64,000 nucleotides of DNA from assembly GCA_030247575.1 (NCBI GenBank), contig JAOTRV010000022.1, positions 1-64,000 on the forward strand. Direction: 5' to 3'. Made by a program: the position numbers and the translations under genes. Below, piece by piece: positions 45,983-55,353 of this stretch. Below the pieces are notes generated by a model. It searched no databases. It had not been told where the DNA came from and worked only from the letters and a program-made list of their open reading frames with translations. Position 1 is the stretch's first letter. Every line of letters starts with the position of its first letter. This DNA is from Sulfuritalea sp. (GTDB taxonomy: Bacteria > Pseudomonadota > Gammaproteobacteria > Burkholderiales > Rhodocyclaceae).

Positions 45983-46426
45983 CTACTTGACCTCCCAAGT
46001 GCCACCAACCAAGGCCCGGAGTTGCATACTTTGCTCACGCGTGAGGCTTGCAGTCGGAGGCAAGCCTTGCTCGGTACGTCCGCAGTTGGATGCTACCGTT
46101 CTTCCGGACAAGTGCACCCGACACAAGACGCCTCCAGATGCACCAATAATTTCAATTATCGCTGGCGGCGGAATGTCCGTTGCGAACTGTCGGTACCAAG
46201 TATTCTTTTGCAAAGGCTCAAGCACCAGGATAAAGGCGTTGATCGTTTGCTGCTCGGCAACCAAGCCGGGATCCTTCACCATTCTCCTATCGACCAACCG
46301 TGAAACCGACAAACCGGTGACACTATCGGCACTCGGAAACATCGGAGGCGGTGCTGTGGTTTCAACGGCAACCGAGCAACCTATAGAAGACGCGATGGCT
46401 AGCAGAAGTGCCAAGGCAAGGCGCAT
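45983..46426 (-). CDS. Small putative lipoprotein, unknown
   Basis: A 147-aa protein not recognised. The N-terminus MRLALALLLAIASSIGCSV looks like a lipoprotein signal with the lipid-modified cysteine at residue 17. The body contains FILVLEPLQKNTWYRQFATD and ends GGTWEVK; two cysteines (GGVLCRVHLS and ASNCGRT) could form a disulfide. Base composition is clearly less GC-rich than the chromosome average here. It follows brnA and precedes the membrane-protein gene in the same direction. Confidence 0.65.
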   Translation of the reverse strand: MRLALALLLAIASSIGCSVAVETTAPPPMFPSADSVTGLSVSRLVDRRMVKDPGLVAEQQTINAFILVLEPLQKNTWYRQFATDIPPPAIIEIIGASGGVLCRVHLSGRTVASNCGRTEQGLPPTASLTREQSMQLRALVGGTWEVK

Positions 46427-46446
46427 GACATACGGCTACGTAGAAG

Positions 46447-46794
46447 TCACCGACGCTGCGCAGCTTTATCGCGTAGCGTCCGTGTTGACTGCCGGGTTGG
46501 GGCTTGGCCATCCACGTAAGCGTCGAGAAGCCGGCGAATCATGCGCTGGTACTGAGTGTGATGCTTTGAAGCCTCCGACTTGAAGAACTCGATGCTTTTT
46601 TTGCTCAGTGCCAGAGTTACTTTCACACCCTCTTCACGGAATGCCAATTCAGCCGGCGAGGGGAGGAAGTCGGGGACCACCTGAACCTTGCCAAGGGGTT
46701 CATCGCTGTATTTAATTTTAGTTTCGGCATAACGCCGGCTGGCGCCGGTATTCGCCTTCTCTGATACTCCGCTACGCTGCGTTTTCGCGCTCAT
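46447..46794 (-). CDS. brnA: BrnA-type antitoxin
   Basis: A 115-aa antitoxin with a ribbon-helix-helix C-terminal part: VKVTLALSKKSIEFFKSEASKHHTQYQRMIRRLLDAYV near 55-92. The start MSAKTQRSG at 46794 overlaps the brnT stop region by 23 bases. The last residues (TRTLRDKAAQRR) are encoded by an attC-like hairpin at 46449-46482, so the C-terminus may have been altered by that repeat. Confidence 0.88.
   Translation of the reverse strand: MSAKTQRSGVSEKANTGASRRYAETKIKYSDEPLGKVQVVPDFLPSPAELAFREEGVKVTLALSKKSIEFFKSEASKHHTQYQRMIRRLLDAYVDGQAPTRQSTRTLRDKAAQRR
46449..46482 (-). repeat. attC-like hairpin, second copy, at the brnA 3' end
   Basis: ACCGACGCTGCGC, a 9-base loop AGCTTTATC, and GCGTAGCGTCCG. 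It aligns without gaps to 45901-45934 with mostly transition differences that preserve pairing. Both copies are just 3' of minus-strand accessory genes. Confidence 0.5.
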
Positions 46795-47056
46795 AGATCG
46801 CCTTTCCTTTGCGCCAATAACCGGCGCCGATGATTCGAATGACCGAAGTGCGGTACGTGAACCGCACGGTGAGCACACCACCATCAACTTCGCCGAAGCA
46901 ATAGAACCGTTCTTCGGTTTGGCTGTGTGACTCGTCTTTGGCTATCACGCGCTGCGGGTCCGCAAAGGCGTATTGGGCGCGGGAGAAGGAAACCCCGTGC
47001 TTTCTTTGATTCTCGGCGTCCTTGTCTGGGTCCCAATCAAAGCGAGTTTTAGCCAT
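46772..47056 (-). CDS. brnT: BrnT-type ribonuclease toxin
   Basis: A 94-aa BrnT (RelE-fold) toxin: FDWDPDKDAENQRKHGVSFSRAQYAFADP near residues 6-34, and RFYCFGEVDGGVLTVRFTYR then IRIIGAGYWRKGKAIYE. It cleaves RNA and arrests growth unless bound by BrnA. Gene order toxin-antitoxin is normal for brnTA. It is the first gene of the accessory patch. Overlapping CCATAC repeats upstream may be the BrnA2T2 operator. Confidence 0.93.
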   Translation of the reverse strand: MAKTRFDWDPDKDAENQRKHGVSFSRAQYAFADPQRVIAKDESHSQTEERFYCFGEVDGGVLTVRFTYRTSVIRIIGAGYWRKGKAIYERENAA

Positions 47057-47341
47057 GGACGCAGAGTATCACTGGCCCATACAAAAAGCCATACGGTGAT
47101 ATGGAGAGCCCCAACAGTTAATCTGGCGCAGAAACGTCCGGGCTATCGCCAACAATACGGACACGGCCGGAATGCCTTTAAGGTATTGAATGACGTGGAG
47201 ATTAGTCGATCCCGGTCTCCCTATCAATCATCAATCATACGGACAGGGCCCGAACGTCTGCTTTGTGGGAAGCAACTTAATGGCGGACCCTGGCTGGTTC
47301 CGGCCATGGCCACAGGCGGCAGGCCGGCGCAGCCCAATGCG
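47057..47341. other. Gene-free interval between brnT and nadA
   Basis: About 285 bases with no supported gene. Near brnT, CCATAC occurs twice (47077-47082 and 47089-47094), followed by GGTGATATGG; this could be the brnTA operator/promoter. The rest is of mixed composition and shows no hairpin or motif that I can name. It ends at REP-like copy M. Confidence 0.5.
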
Positions 47342-47367
47342 CAAGAGTCGACGCTGGCGCAACGGCG
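47342..47367 (+). repeat. REP-like 26-bp element, copy M
   Basis: Plus-strand copy with head CAAGAGTCGACGCTGG and tail GCAACGGCG, ending 1 base before the nadA stop codon on the opposite strand. Confidence 0.75.
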
Positions 47368-47368
47368 A

Positions 47369-48466
47369 TCAGGAGACCGCCAGCATGCGCTCCAGGGAGA
47401 TCTTCGCCAGCTTCGCTTCGTGCTCGGGCACCTTGATCTGGTTGACCACGCGGCCTTCGGCGAGGTTTTCCAGGGTCCAGGCCAGGTGCTGCGGGTCGAT
47501 GCGCTGCATGGTCGAGCACATGCAGATGGTGCCGGCCATGAACTGCACGATCTTGCCTTCGTGCTTCACCTCTTCGGCGAGGCGCTCGACCAGATTCAGC
47601 TCGGTGCCGACCAGCCAGCGCGTGTTGGGCGCGCCGGCCTTGACGGTGTTGAGGATGTATTCGGTGCTGCCGATGTAGTCGGACTGCTTGCAGACTTCGA
47701 AGCTGCATTCCGGGTGCGAGATGACGATGCCGTCGGGATGCTGGTTGCGGAACTTGATGATGTCCTTGGGCTGGAACATCTGGTGCACGGAACAGTAGCC
47801 GTGCCAGAGGATGATCTTCGCTTTCGCGATCTGCTCGCGGGTGAGGCCGCCCTGTTCGAGGTCGGGGTTCCAGATCGCCATCTCGTCCAGCGGGATGCCC
47901 ATCTTGTGGCCGCTCCAGCGCCCGAGGTGCTGGTCGGGGAAGAACAGCACCTTCTCGCGCTGGGCGAAGGACCATTCGAGGATCTTCGGCGCGTTGGACG
48001 AGGTGCAGACGATGCCGCCGTGCTCGCCGCAGAAGGCCTTCAGGTCGGCGGCCGAATTGATGTAGGTGACGGGCGTCACTTTCTGGTCCGGATCCAGCAC
48101 CGCGGCGAGTTCGCGCCAGGCGCGCTCGACCTTGGCCAGACTGGCCATGTCGGCCATCGAGCAGCCGGCGGCGAGGTCGGGGAGGATGGAAACCTGTTCG
48201 GGGCGCGAGAGGATGTCGGCCACTTCGGCCATGAAGTGCACGCCGCAGAAGACGATGTTCTCGGCATTCGACTGCGAGGCGAGGCGCGAGAGCTTGAGCG
48301 AATCGCCGGTGATGTCGGCGTGGGCATAGACGTCGGCGCGCTGGTAATGGTGGCAGAGCAGCACCACCTTGTCGCCGAGCTTGGCGCGCGCGGCGCGGAT
48401 GCGTTCGCCGGCATCCGTGTCGGCGAGGGTGTTGAAGCGGTCGAAGGAAATGGTTGCGGTTTGCAT
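47369..48466 (-). CDS. nadA: Quinolinate synthase NadA
   Basis: A 365-aa [4Fe-4S] enzyme condensing iminoaspartate with DHAP to quinolinate in NAD synthesis. KVVLLCHHYQRADVYAHADITGDSLKLSR (split over 34-62), VFCGVHFMAEVADIL near 73, VTYINSAADLKAFCGEHGGIVCTSSNA near 118-145, and MCSTMQRIDPQHLAWTLENL near the C-terminus carry the cluster cysteines and substrate residues. Length is normal. REP copy M sits immediately downstream. Confidence 0.95.
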   Translation of the reverse strand: MQTATISFDRFNTLADTDAGERIRAARAKLGDKVVLLCHHYQRADVYAHADITGDSLKLSRLASQSNAENIVFCGVHFMAEVADILSRPEQVSILPDLAAGCSMADMASLAKVERAWRELAAVLDPDQKVTPVTYINSAADLKAFCGEHGGIVCTSSNAPKILEWSFAQREKVLFFPDQHLGRWSGHKMGIPLDEMAIWNPDLEQGGLTREQIAKAKIILWHGYCSVHQMFQPKDIIKFRNQHPDGIVISHPECSFEVCKQSDYIGSTEYILNTVKAGAPNTRWLVGTELNLVERLAEEVKHEGKIVQFMAGTICMCSTMQRIDPQHLAWTLENLAEGRVVNQIKVPEHEAKLAKISLERMLAVS

Positions 48467-48478
48467 GATGTGAACTCG

Positions 48479-48709
48479 CGAAATTAACGAAACACCTTGT
48501 TCGAAGTCTCTGGAAATGGACGCGCGCAGCGCGCCGACTGATAGCCCCCCGCGAGGGGCGAGACGGGAATTCGCGACGCATGCGTCGCGCCGCCGCAGCC
48601 GGCTGGCTGTGCAAAGCCAGCCGTGGGCCGCATAGCGGAAGGGGGGCGGGCAACCAATTCGCCTTTCGCGTGTTTCATCTGCGGCGGGTGGCTCTCGGTG
48701 CCATGAGCG
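48479..48709. other. Palindrome-rich spacer upstream of nadA
   Basis: No gene supported. CGCGACGCATGCGTCGCG at 48572-48589 is a perfect 18-bp palindrome. GGCTGGCT and AGCCAGCC at 48601-48622 form a stem without T-run. GCCCCCCGCGAGGGGCGAG precedes them. The style (stacked perfect palindromes) matches the livM-livG spacer at 2411-2465, so it may be a related mosaic repeat. Confidence 0.55.
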
Positions 48710-49162
48710 TTACGACTGATGCCAGGGCAGGTTGTTGGCGCGCCAGCCGCCGCTGCGATTACGCTGGCCGTTGGCGTCCTTGTTGCCCTCGAAGCCTTCG
48801 AGGATGTTGTAGCAATCGGGAAACCCGGCCTCGGTGGCGGTCTTCGCCGCCGCGTGGGAGCGCTGGCCGGAACGGCACAGGAACAGCAGCAGGGATTCGG
48901 TCGTCACGCTGTGCTTCAGGGTCTGCAGGAAATGCGCGTTGAGCTGATTGCCCGGATAGGCCATCCATTCGATCTCGAGCGCGCCGGGCACGCGGCCGAC
49001 CCAATCCCACTCCGCCTTGGTGCGCACGTCGATGAGCCGGGCGCCGGGGGCGAGCTGCAGCAATTCATGCGCTTCGCGCGGCGTCAGCGCGCCTTCGTAG
49101 GGCAGCTTCAGTTCGCGGGCGCGCGACTGCGCCAGGCTGAGGATTTCGGTGATGCGTCCCAT
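48710..49162 (-). CDS. Single-domain rhodanese
   Basis: A 150-aa rhodanese: LTPREAHELLQLAPGARLIDVRTKAEWDWVGRVPGALEIEW (split, 26-66) and the catalytic loop LLFLCRSGQRSHAAAKTATEAGF near 92 with the persulfide cysteine. It transfers sulfane sulfur; the acceptor is unknown. A C-terminal extension GNKDANGQRNRSGGWRANNLPWHQS is conserved in this beta-proteobacterial group as far as I recall. Confidence 0.9.
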   Translation of the reverse strand: MGRITEILSLAQSRARELKLPYEGALTPREAHELLQLAPGARLIDVRTKAEWDWVGRVPGALEIEWMAYPGNQLNAHFLQTLKHSVTTESLLLFLCRSGQRSHAAAKTATEAGFPDCYNILEGFEGNKDANGQRNRSGGWRANNLPWHQS

Positions 49163-49221
49163 GAAAATACCGGCCGGACTGGAGGACTAGAATGCAGGGG
49201 TTTCGAGTATAGCTTTCCCCC

Positions 49222-50430
49222 ATGTCCCGCGAAACCCACTCCGCCAAGATGGGCGGCACCCCGACCGACCCGGCGACGGACCCGGCGCAGTCGCCGGAAG
49301 ACGAGCGCTTCCGCGAAGGCCAGCGCATCACCTGGGTCAGCGTCGCCGTCAATATCGTATTGACCGCCATGCAGCTGGTGGTCGGCTTCGTCGCGCATTC
49401 GCAGAGCCTGATCGCCGACGCCATGCACACGCTGTCGGACATCGTCGCCGATGCCTTCGTGCTGTTCGCCAACCGCAAGGGCGCGGAAGCGGCGGATGCC
49501 GACCATCCTTATGGCCACGGCCGCTTCGAGACGGCGGCCTCGCTGGTGCTGGGCCTGCTGCTGGCGGGCACCGGCGGCGGCATCCTGATCGCGGCCGCCG
49601 GGCGCCTGCAGGACATCGGCAGCGCGCCGCCGGTCGGCGTCGCCGCGATGTGGGCGGCGATGATCACGCTGGCGGCCAAGGAAGGCCTGTTCCGCTACAT
49701 GCTGGCGACCGCCGAACGCCTGCGCTCGCCGATGCTGGTGGCCAACGCCTGGCACGCCCGCGCCGACGCGCTGTCCTCGCTGGTGGTGGCGGCGGGTATC
49801 GCCGGCGCCTTGCTCGGCTTCAACTTCGCCGACGCCGTGGCGGCCATCATCGTCGGCGCGATGATCGTGCGCGCCGGCTTCAAGTTCGGCTGGGCCGCGA
49901 TAAGGGAGCTGATCGACACCGGCCTTTCCGCCGAGGAAGTCGCGGCGATCCGGCAGACCATCGCCAGCACGCCCGGCGTGCTCGGCATGCACGAACTGCG
50001 CACGCGGCGCATGGCGCATCAGGTGCTGGTCGATGCCCATGTCCAGGTCAATCCGCGCATCAGCGTGTCCGAAGGGCACCGCGTTGCCGAATCGGCGCGC
50101 AAGCGCGTGCTCGACAGCCACCCGGAAGTGCTCGATGTGCTGGTCCATGTCGATGCCGAAAACGATTTGCTGGGCAATGCGGCAATCCAGTTGCCCGATC
50201 GCGCCTTCCTGCTGGAGCATCTGCGCAGCCTGCTCGGCGCGAGTCCACCGGGGTTCGAGACGACGATCCTGCATTACCTCGGCAACCGGGTCGAGGCCGA
50301 AGTTTTTCTGCCCCCCGGCTTTGCCGATGAGGCCAAGCTGGCAGCCATCAGGCGGCGCGTAAAATCGGCGCTGCCCGAGGACCGCTGGTTCGCCGAAATT
50401 CGACTCAATCAGAGAGTTGCACCAGATTAG
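49222..50430 (+). CDS. Cation diffusion facilitator family transporter
   Basis: A 402-aa CDF protein exporting Zn/Co/Fe-type divalent cations by proton exchange. Six helices; metal-site motifs SLIADAMHTLSDIVADAF near 67 and ANAWHARADALSSLVV near 174; HPYGHGRFE between them; a C-terminal cytoplasmic dimerisation domain with an extra ~90 residues. Alternative start at codon 10 (49249). Its last codons overlap the first NtrC site of the glnA promoter. Confidence 0.92.
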   Translation: MSRETHSAKMGGTPTDPATDPAQSPEDERFREGQRITWVSVAVNIVLTAMQLVVGFVAHSQSLIADAMHTLSDIVADAFVLFANRKGAEAADADHPYGHGRFETAASLVLGLLLAGTGGGILIAAAGRLQDIGSAPPVGVAAMWAAMITLAAKEGLFRYMLATAERLRSPMLVANAWHARADALSSLVVAAGIAGALLGFNFADAVAAIIVGAMIVRAGFKFGWAAIRELIDTGLSAEEVAAIRQTIASTPGVLGMHELRTRRMAHQVLVDAHVQVNPRISVSEGHRVAESARKRVLDSHPEVLDVLVHVDAENDLLGNAAIQLPDRAFLLEHLRSLLGASPPGFETTILHYLGNRVEAEVFLPPGFADEAKLAAIRRRVKSALPEDRWFAEIRLNQRVAPD

Positions 50431-50434
50431 TGCA
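50418..50434. promoter_or_regulatory. NtrC binding site 1 upstream of glnA
   Basis: TGCACCAGATTAGTGCA agrees with the NtrC consensus TGCACY-N5-RGTGCA at every defined position. It lies about 120 bases upstream of the sigma-54 promoter, within the last codons of the CDF gene. Confidence 0.85.
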
Positions 50435-50448
50435 ACCTAGGTGAAGTG

Positions 50449-50465
50449 CGCACCGCTTTGGTGCC
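50449..50465. promoter_or_regulatory. NtrC binding site 2 upstream of glnA
   Basis: GCACC-GCTTT-GGTGC, a perfect 5-bp dyad at NtrC spacing, with weaker outer bases. Its centre is 31 bases from site 1, i.e. about three helical turns, as in paired NtrC enhancers. Confidence 0.82.
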
Positions 50466-50537
50466 GACAATAATGCTTCACGAAGCATCGAATAGAAAAA
50501 CCGCTTGTGGCACAATCGTTTTCCCTCACGACGCGAG

Positions 50538-50553
50538 TGGCACGCTAACTGCT
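50538..50553 (+). promoter_or_regulatory. Sigma-54 promoter of glnA
   Basis: TGGCACGCTAACTGCT matches the -24/-12 consensus TGGCACG-N4-TTGC(A/T) except one base in the -12 box. Transcription would start near 50565, leaving a leader of about 57 bases. A second, poorer match TGGCACAATCGTTTTC lies at 50508-50523. Confidence 0.8.
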
Positions 50554-50621
50554 AACAAGGTGCTGCACCGTTTCCCGGTTTCGCTATTACAGCTTTTGCC
50601 ATTCATTCTCAGGAGAGCACC

Positions 50622-52031
50622 ATGACCCCCCAGGACGTAATCAAGATGGTCGAAGAGAAGGAAGTCCGTTTCGTCGACTTCCGCTTCACCGACACGCGCG
50701 GCAAGGAACAACACGTCGGCGTGCCGATCTCCGCCTTCAGCATGGACAAGTTCGAAGACGGCCATGCCTTTGATGGCTCCTCCGTCGCCGGCTGGAAGGG
50801 CATCCAGGCATCCGACATGCAGCTGATGCCCGATGCGTCCACCGCCTACATCGACCCCTTCATGGACGAGACCACGCTGGTGCTGACCTGCGACGTGGTC
50901 GAGCCGGCCGACGGCAAGGGCTACGACCGCGACCCGCGTTCGATCGCCAAGCGCGCCGAGGCTTATCTGAAGTCCTCCGGCATCGGCGACACGGCCTACT
51001 TCGGCCCCGAACCCGAATTTTTCATTTTCGACTCCGTCGAATGGAAGGTGGACATGTCCGGCGCCTACTGCAAGATCTTTTCGGAAGAGGCCGCCTGGGC
51101 CACCGCCGAGAAGTTCGAAGGCGGCAACACCGGCCATCGCCCGACCGTCAAGGGCGGCTATTTCCCGGTGCCCCCGGTCGACAGCCTGAACGACATCCGC
51201 GCCCAGATGTGCATCGCCCTCGAAGCCTGCGGCGTGCCGGTGGAAGTGCATCACCATGAAGTCGCCACCGCCGGCCAGTGCGAAATCGGCACCGTGTTCA
51301 ACACACTGGTGCGTCGCGCCGACCAGACCCAGATCCTCAAGTACATCGTGCACAACGTCGCCCACAGCTACGGCAAGACCGCGACCTTCATGCCCAAGCC
51401 GATCGTCGGCGACAACGGTTCCGGCATGCACGTGCACCAGTCGATCTGGAAGGACGGCAAGAACCTGTTCGCCGGCAACGGCTACGCCGGCCTGTCCGAG
51501 TTCGCGCTGTACTACATCGGCGGCATCATCAAGCACGCCCGCGCGCTGAACGCCATCACCAACCCGCTGACCAACTCCTACAAGCGTCTGGTGCCCGGCT
51601 ACGAAGCCCCGGTCAAGCTGGCCTACTCGGCCCGCAACCGTTCCGCCTCGATCCGCGTCCCCTACGTGCATTCGGACAAGGCCCGCCGCATCGAAACCCG
51701 CTTCCCCGATCCGGGCGCCAACCCCTATCTGTGCTTCACGGCGCTGATGATGGCCGGCCTCGACGGCGTGCAGAACAAGATCCACCCCGGCGATCCGGCC
51801 GACAAGAACCTGTACGACCTGCCGCCGGAAGAAGACGCGAAGATCCCGACCGTGTGTTCCAGCCTCGACCAGGCGCTGGATTACCTCGACAAGGATCGCG
51901 AGTTCCTGACCCGCGGCGGCGTGTTCAGCAACGAAATGATCGACGCCTACATCGAGCTGAAGATGGAGGAAGTGCAGCGTTTCCGCATGACCACCCATCC
52001 GGTCGAATTCGACATGTACTACTCGATCTGA
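50622..52031 (+). CDS. glnA: Glutamine synthetase type I
   Basis: A 469-aa GSI dodecamer subunit making glutamine from glutamate and ammonia. Key motifs: [18 protein letters not shown] near 12, [12 protein letters not shown] near 127, [12 protein letters not shown] near 265, and the adenylylation site NLYDLPPEE near 395 (Tyr). Regulation is visible upstream: two NtrC sites and a sigma-54 promoter. A strong terminator follows, and ntrB-ntrC lie just beyond a small gene, the usual glnA-ntrBC order. Confidence 0.97.
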   Translation: MTPQDVIKMVEEKEVRFVDFRFTDTRGKEQHVGVPISAFSMDKFEDGHAFDGSSVAGWKGIQASDMQLMPDASTAYIDPFMDETTLVLTCDVVEPADGKGYDRDPRSIAKRAEAYLKSSGIGDTAYFGPEPEFFIFDSVEWKVDMSGAYCKIFSEEAAWATAEKFEGGNTGHRPTVKGGYFPVPPVDSLNDIRAQMCIALEACGVPVEVHHHEVATAGQCEIGTVFNTLVRRADQTQILKYIVHNVAHSYGKTATFMPKPIVGDNGSGMHVHQSIWKDGKNLFAGNGYAGLSEFALYYIGGIIKHARALNAITNPLTNSYKRLVPGYEAPVKLAYSARNRSASIRVPYVHSDKARRIETRFPDPGANPYLCFTALMMAGLDGVQNKIHPGDPADKNLYDLPPEEDAKIPTVCSSLDQALDYLDKDREFLTRGGVFSNEMIDAYIELKMEEVQRFRMTTHPVEFDMYYSI

Positions 52032-52054
52032 TTCGTTTCGCAACACGCAGAACA

Positions 52055-52083
52055 AATGGACGGGCTTGCCCGTCCATTTTTTT
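52055..52083 (+). terminator. Intrinsic terminator of glnA
   Basis: AATGGACGGGC and GCCCGTCC with a TT loop, followed by ATTTTTTT. A textbook Rho-independent terminator 24 bases after the glnA stop. Confidence 0.92.
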
Positions 52084-52108
52084 CTGCAATTGACATACAC
52101 TCGACGGC

Positions 52109-52546
52109 ATGAAGAAAGCGCTCCTTGCCATCCCGCTCCTGCTGCCGCTGACCGCGGCGGCCAGCACGCTGTACAAGTGCACGGACGATTCCGGCGTGGT
52201 GCTCTACACCAACCAGAAAACGCCGAAGAAGAGCTGCACCGTGCTCTCCTACCAGTCGCCGCCCGCTCCTGCCGGCAGCGCGGCCAGGCCACGTGCGGCC
52301 GCGACGCCGACACCGGGCGATTTCCCCCGCGTTTCGGGCAGCGAACAAAAGGCCCGCGACAGCGACCGCCGGGCGATCCTCGACAAGGAGCTCGCCAACG
52401 AGCTGCAAAGCCTGGAGTCCGCGAAAAAGACCCTGTCGGAGGCCGGCAGCCAGGCCCCGGAAAAACTTCAGCCCCTGCGCGATACCGTCGCCTTGCACCA
52501 GCGCAATGTCGAAGCGCTCAAGAAAGAGCTCGGCAACCTGCGCTGA
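52109..52546 (+). CDS. Exported DUF4124-like coiled-coil protein
   Basis: A 145-aa protein with signal peptide (MKKALLAIPLLLPLTAAAS, cleavage near residue 18). The N-terminal domain STLYKCTDDSGVVLYTNQKTPKKSC fits DUF4124 (YKC.D..G...YT). A proline/alanine linker follows, and residues 85-145 are a charged coiled coil (LDKELANELQSLESAKKTL, LQPLRDTVALHQRNVEALK). Function unknown. Such a gene often lies between glnA and ntrB in beta-proteobacteria. A MITE-like element starts at its stop codon. Confidence 0.82.
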   Translation: MKKALLAIPLLLPLTAAASTLYKCTDDSGVVLYTNQKTPKKSCTVLSYQSPPAPAGSAARPRAAATPTPGDFPRVSGSEQKARDSDRRAILDKELANELQSLESAKKTLSEAGSQAPEKLQPLRDTVALHQRNVEALKKELGNLR

Positions 52547-52622
52547 AAACTTGTGAATAAATCTGCTGCGCATGCCGGATCGGGGATTGGGCGGTGCTCG
52601 CTACGATTACTTCACAAGCTTT
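52546..52622. mobile_element. MITE-like element, short copy
   Basis: Terminal inverted repeats AAAACTTGTGAA (52546-52557) and TTCACAAGCTTT (52611-52622), 11 of 12 matching. The inner 45 bases (TGAATAAATCTGCTGCGC ... GGGCGGTGCTCGCTA) match the element at 63849-63994, which carries about 69 extra bases near its 3' side. There is no coding capacity. Confidence 0.75.
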
Positions 52623-52641
52623 AAGCCTCACAATCAGCAAC

Positions 52642-52657
52642 TGGTGCGCTTCTTGCA
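52642..52657 (+). promoter_or_regulatory. Sigma-54-like promoter before ntrB
   Basis: TGGTGCGCTTCTTGCA fits the -24/-12 pattern TGG-N-C-G-N4-TTGCA well. The predicted transcript would start only 3-4 bases before the ntrB ATG (52671), almost leaderless, so it may be a chance match or serve a shorter start. Confidence 0.4.
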
Positions 52658-52670
52658 CAATGCTCAGGTG

Positions 52671-53744
52671 ATGAACGCGACCGAAAAGCCCAATGCCTTC
52701 AGCGGACTGGATCTGCTCTCCTCGGCCGTCGTGCTGGTCGATGCCAGGCTGATCATCCGCCACGTGAACCCGGCCGCCGAGAACCTGTTCGCCGTCAGTT
52801 CGCGCCAGCTGCTCGGCCAGCCCCTGCAAAAACTGGTGGGCGACCCGCCCGAGCTTTCCGCCGCGCTCGACAACGCGCTGAAGAACAACTGGAGCTATAC
52901 CGGCCACAACATCCTGATCAGCCAGGCGCAGGATGTGCAGCTGCATGTGGATTGCACGGTGACGCCGGTGGAGGCCGGCAGCGCGCGCCTGCTGCTGGAA
53001 GTGCGGCCGATCGACCAGCAGTTGAAGGCGGCGCGCGAGGAGCAACTGGCCCAGCAGCAGCAGGCCAACCGCGAACTGGTGCGCAACCTGGCGCATGAAA
53101 TCAAGAACCCGCTCGGCGGCATCCGCGGCTCGGCGCAACTGCTGCAGCGCGAGCTGGCCAGCGACGCGCTCAAGGAATACACCAAGGTCATCATCGACGA
53201 GGCCGACCGGCTGCAGGACCTGATGCAGCGCCTGCTGTCCTCGCATCGCGTGATGCAGCCGGCGCAGGTGAACATCCACGAGATCCTCGAACGCGTGCGG
53301 CGCCTGATCCACGCCGAATACCACGACGTCTCCGTCCGCCGCGATTACGACACCTCGCTGCCCGACATCACGGGCGATCGCGAGCAACTGATCCAGGCCA
53401 TTCTGAATATTTCCCGCAACGCGGCCCAGGCGATGCACGGCAAGGGCGAGATCATTTTCCGCACCCGCGCGGCGCGTCAGGTCACCCTGGCCAAGAAGCA
53501 CCACGCGCTGGCACTGGAATTGCAAGTAATAGACAACGGCCCGGGAATAGCGGCAGACATTCGCGACAAGATTTTCTATCCGCTGGTTTCGGGCCGCGAA
53601 AACGGCAGCGGCCTGGGCCTGACCATCGCCCAGAGCTTTGTCCAGCAGCACGGCGGAAGCATCGAAGTGACGTCGCGCCCCGGCCGGACCTGCTTTTCGC
53701 TGATGCTGCCGCTGGCCAGAAAACACAGTTTCAGTGAAGACTAA
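52671..53744 (+). CDS. glnL: Nitrogen regulation sensor kinase NtrB
   Basis: A 357-aa cytoplasmic histidine kinase/phosphatase that, with PII, sets NtrC phosphorylation. PAS domain SGLDLLSSAVVLVDARLIIRHVNPAAENLF (split, 8-40), H-box NLAHEIKNPLGGIRGSAQLL near 138, N-box ISRNAAQAM, G-box GRENGSGLGLTIAQSFVQQHGG near 318. The start at 52671 (MNATEKPNAFSGLDLL) matches NtrB N-termini; the frame continues 33 codons upstream through the MITE-like element and is not likely translated. Confidence 0.94.
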   Translation: MNATEKPNAFSGLDLLSSAVVLVDARLIIRHVNPAAENLFAVSSRQLLGQPLQKLVGDPPELSAALDNALKNNWSYTGHNILISQAQDVQLHVDCTVTPVEAGSARLLLEVRPIDQQLKAAREEQLAQQQQANRELVRNLAHEIKNPLGGIRGSAQLLQRELASDALKEYTKVIIDEADRLQDLMQRLLSSHRVMQPAQVNIHEILERVRRLIHAEYHDVSVRRDYDTSLPDITGDREQLIQAILNISRNAAQAMHGKGEIIFRTRAARQVTLAKKHHALALELQVIDNGPGIAADIRDKIFYPLVSGRENGSGLGLTIAQSFVQQHGGSIEVTSRPGRTCFSLMLPLARKHSFSED

Positions 53745-53765
53745 TGCCTGCGCATGCAGGCGTTA
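53742..53765. other. Hairpin between ntrB and ntrC
   Basis: TAATGCCTGC (53742-53751) pairs with GCAGGCGTTA (53756-53765) with one G-T pair, over the ntrB stop codon. There is no T-run. It may tune ntrC expression relative to ntrB. The 80 bases that follow to the ntrC start show no other signal. Confidence 0.5.
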
Positions 53766-53846
53766 TGTCGGAGCTAAAAAAGAAGGAAGAATGATGAAGG
53801 GCCTTACCCGCAACATCCGTCCGATGACCACCTCCGGCGACAGATC

Positions 53847-55271
<1,425 letters not shown>

Positions 55272-55353
55272 AGCGCCCGCTTCAAGCTTCAAGTATAGTC
55301 AGCACGTCTGGCGGCCGGGCGCCGCCGCCACATCGCCGTCACGGAACACCTTC

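Noticed and set aside
50508..50523. Alternative sigma-54 promoter for glnA (TGGCACAATCGTTTTC)
   Set aside because: The -12 box lacks the GC dinucleotide; the box at 50538-50553 fits better.
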